This document shows positions 61,571 to 64,000 of a DNA stretch of 64,000 nucleotides, one piece after another. The stretch lies in NCBI GenBank assembly GCA_037013495.1, contig CM072803.1, positions 16,079,501 through 16,143,500 of the forward strand. The letters run 5' to 3'. A model generated the notes under the pieces. The model did not search any database. It was not told the DNA's origin and saw only the letters and a list, made by a program, of their open reading frames with translations. Positions within the stretch are counted from its first letter, which is position 1; each line of letters starts with the position of its first letter. Source of the DNA: Hippophae tibetana (Eukaryota; Streptophyta; Magnoliopsida; Rosales; Elaeagnaceae). Position numbers and translations under genes: made by a program.

Positions 61571-62225
61571 TTGAAATGAATATTCCTCCTATAACCTCTC
61601 CTACACCCCCACACTTTTCCAAGCTTTCTAACATCCATAAAATTGGGGTTTAGATTTACATAATCTTGATATTATGGCCCAAACACTTACTTTTGAGAAA
61701 CTTTCCTCCATAATACACTTCCAAAGTGAAGTGGGAGTTTGCCATCTCTAGGAATAAAAATTATAACAAAAGTTAATAAATTCACTAATATCTCGTTCAC
61801 TAACTTAATAAACAAAAATTCTTATAAAAAGAAATCAATAAACAAATACCAAATGTTTTTACTTATCATATTGTGGCCATTCACTAACATCCCTATACTT
61901 ATGTTCATCATTGTTGAGCTTTACAAGCTAAGGTTCCACTTGAATAAAATTCCAACGACCTATAGTCACAGAGACAAGCTATTGTTCCACTTGATGTAAG
62001 TAAAACATGAGGGAAACCTAATAACCACGAAATATTTAAGTTATCAGTTTATGCCTTGACCAAAACTGATTAAAAGAAACAAAATACCTAATACCTCCAT
62101 TCTACACATTCATCAAAAACACAAACATATATAACATCTATTTTTTCTTTTTTAAATTAAATGAACACATATAGATACAAAATACTTAATAAATAATCAT
62201 CTCATAATGCTCAAATAGTCTATAG
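61571..62225. other. intergenic, no gene seen
   Basis: May include the worn continuation of the Transposase_28-like relic up to about 61740. The 86-codon frame at 61739-61999 has no motif. Confidence 0.35.
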
Positions 62226-63545
62226 CGTTGTCAAATCTGAAGGAAAATGTTCAAAAGTATCTTTGAGATTTTCCATATCTTCACAAATGTTCTTAAAGTT
62301 GTAAAAATATCAAAGATACCCTCCGATTTGTTTAACGTTAACAAAGATGTCTACTTTAAGGGAAAAAATGGTAAAACATAAGATCTCTAAAAACTCATAC
62401 AAATCACTATAATACTTATGACTTTCTCACGAATCTATATCATCCCCTACATTTACCCCTTTCCAAAAAAAAAAAAATCATCCCCTACACTTACCCTTTT
62501 CCCAAAAAAAAAAACACGGTTTTTGTTTTGTTTATTATCTTGTTTTTTTTATGCAGTTAGTTAATTGTCAAAAAGAAAAAAACATTGATATTTTTAATTA
62601 ATAATAACAAATTGTAATGAAGGAAAAAAATCCATAAATATTTGAAAGATTTGTCATTTACGTGGGTGGAGAAAACCAATCCCTTAAATTTGTTTAATTA
62701 ATGTTGTAATTGATGCACAAGTTTTATTTTGCTTCTTCAAAAAATTGCAATAAAAAGCAAATAAGTTTTGCAAAAAGCTTGAATGAATACCATGTTGGAA
62801 ATAAATCACTCACATAAATAATTTTTATTCAAACTCAAAGAAATATTACAAAATTACTTTTACTCAAAATACATGATACTACAACTTATTCTTATTTAGA
62901 TTTTGCTTCTTTACTCATTTAGAAACTTTTAATTTTTCTTGATGGCTAAACTAAAATAGAGATGAGTATTTATATTACTAAAGAAAATCATATATCACAC
63001 AAATAAAATAATCTAAAATTATAATAACTATATACTTCATTCTTTTACATTTTTATAATAATATTTTAAGTTACAAATGATTAATATGCACAATTACTAC
63101 ACACTAAAATGCTTAAAATTCAAATTAATTTAGTTTGAGTTTGTACTCTCACAATGGATGAAGTTTATGATCTAACGTACCAATATAAATTCTCCATGCA
63201 ACTTGGTATAGCTTGCTATCTCAATCATATATCCCTTCTTCCATACATCCACCAAAAAATCCACTCTCTTATAAATTTTAGAGCCAACAAGCTATTCAGT
63301 AAAAGCACTTTACTGGAATTTGAACAGCAAAATAGAGGAAAAACTAACATCAGTTGCCCTTTGTCAGATTGTAGGAGAGAGGAGTTTTTTGACAATTGAA
63401 AATAACATCCATTAGTTACTAGGAGCATTTGTGAAGATATCTCATATGTTAGGGATATTATAGCTTTTTTTACCTCAAAGATATTTGTGAAGATATCGCA
63501 AATTTCGGGAGTATATTTGATGTTTTTCCAAATCTGAAACAAAAA
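62226..63545. repeat. 1.3-kb unit with long terminal inverted repeats (MULE-like MITE?)
   Basis: About 110 bp at 62226-62335 are matched in inverted form at about 63437-63545. Shared words include GGAAAA, CAAA..TA, ATCTTCACAAAT, CTTTGAG/CTTAAAG and AAA.ATCA. Identity is moderate (about 65-70% by eye). Interior AT-rich without a transposase; the frames at 63154-63399 and 63225-63557 overlap the repeat and have no motif. Long TIRs suggest a Mutator-type non-autonomous element, but no 9-bp target duplication was found. Confidence 0.4.
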
Positions 63546-64000
63546 ATATGTTTTCACAAGTTCTCACCAATATGGGTATCAAGTTGCCACAAAATAATCC
63601 TAAAACTGACTGTGTAGTGCAGTATTGCAGTGGCTAAGCGATGGGTCGTGGCAAGGTGGTGTTGGCGCAGCGAGGTCGTCGTTTGTCGTTGAGCAGCAAA
63701 TATGATCCGACGTGGACGATGTGCGAGAGAGATGGGGGATGTGCGTGATGAGGGAAGTGGGAAGGAAAAAAAGAAAACAGTGGGGGGTTTGGGAACAGTT
63801 TATATATATATATATTAAAAATAATTAATGAAATGTAAAAAATACTCTTAGAATTTATCATTACTTGGCACATATATTTAAAACCGAAATAACAAAATTA
63901 GGGATAAATAATATATTAAAAATGCATGTTTTTGACCGATCCAAATTCAATCCGATTTGAATCGTATTTGAAGATTTTTAAAATATCAAATTTTTTCAGA
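63546..64000. other. right-edge region with a GC-richer patch
   Basis: 63630-63780 is G-rich on the plus strand (GGTCGTGGCAAGG, GGGGGATGTGCGTG), unlike its surroundings, then a TA run at about 63801-63815. No gene recognised; it may be transposon sequence cut by the window end. Confidence 0.4.

Noticed and set aside
63225-63557. 110-codon minus-strand frame at the right edge
   Set aside because: Overlaps the inverted repeat of the 62226-63545 unit and has no motif.
1-64000. CRISPR arrays, bacterial operons, rRNA or tRNA genes
   Set aside because: No regularly spaced direct repeats of that kind and no rRNA or tRNA sequence was recognised by eye; tRNA genes could be missed without a covariance search.

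Overview
The window looks like nuclear DNA of a eudicot plant. It is strongly AT-rich, its genes carry GT-AG introns, and most of it is decayed retrotransposon sequence of plant types: Ty1/copia with initiator-Met tRNA primer sites, Athila/Tat-like Ty3/gypsy, a TRIM and a CACTA terminus. I cannot name the species from the sequence.

Only two host genes look intact. The first (20733-23068, +, five coding exons) encodes a 349-residue heavy-metal-associated isoprenylated plant protein (HIPP) with two HMA domains and a C-terminal CSIM prenylation box. The second (48129-51727, +, five coding exons plus a 5'UTR intron) encodes a 599-residue ABCF/GCN-type ATPase with two complete nucleotide-binding domains, very like ABCF1/GCN1, a soluble translation-related protein. 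A 315-bp MITE sits in its last intron. In both genes the exon lengths add up to one uninterrupted frame.

Layout: 1-3622, minus-strand copia element running off the left edge, with a short LTR and an unusual AACCGG/GGCGCGTGG-rich leader. 4484-6538, two copia fragments in opposite orientation. 8254-12630, an old copia element with both LTRs. 13440-14420, a broken Myb/SANT-like gene. 15300-18960, an Athila/Tat-like gypsy fragment and its LTR-like flank. 19180-19400, a copia RT scrap. 20600-23070, HIPP gene. 23960-24430, a second LTR relic of the gypsy family. 28610-29904, a Sirevirus-like gag. 31970-36960, two copia relics, one with a pair of 444-448 bp LTRs. 37722-38665, an inverted-repeat unit filled with telomere-like repeats. 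40249-43370, two more copia relics. 47855-51727, ABCF gene. 52030-52700, a copia tail. 52706 to about 56000, a CACTA left terminus followed by broken pieces of a Raf-like kinase gene and of a granule-bound starch synthase gene. 56200-57700, unassigned, perhaps virus-derived. 58024-58357, a structurally complete TRIM. 60020-61570, a Transposase_28-like relic. 62226-63545, a unit with long inverted repeats.

The most interesting points are the CACTA terminus with apparent host-gene fragments behind it, the TRIM whose LTR matches the LTR of the copia element at the left edge, and the telomere-like repeats inside an inverted-repeat unit. Nothing here forms an operon-like system; the two host genes are independent. 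Identity and age figures are by-eye estimates.
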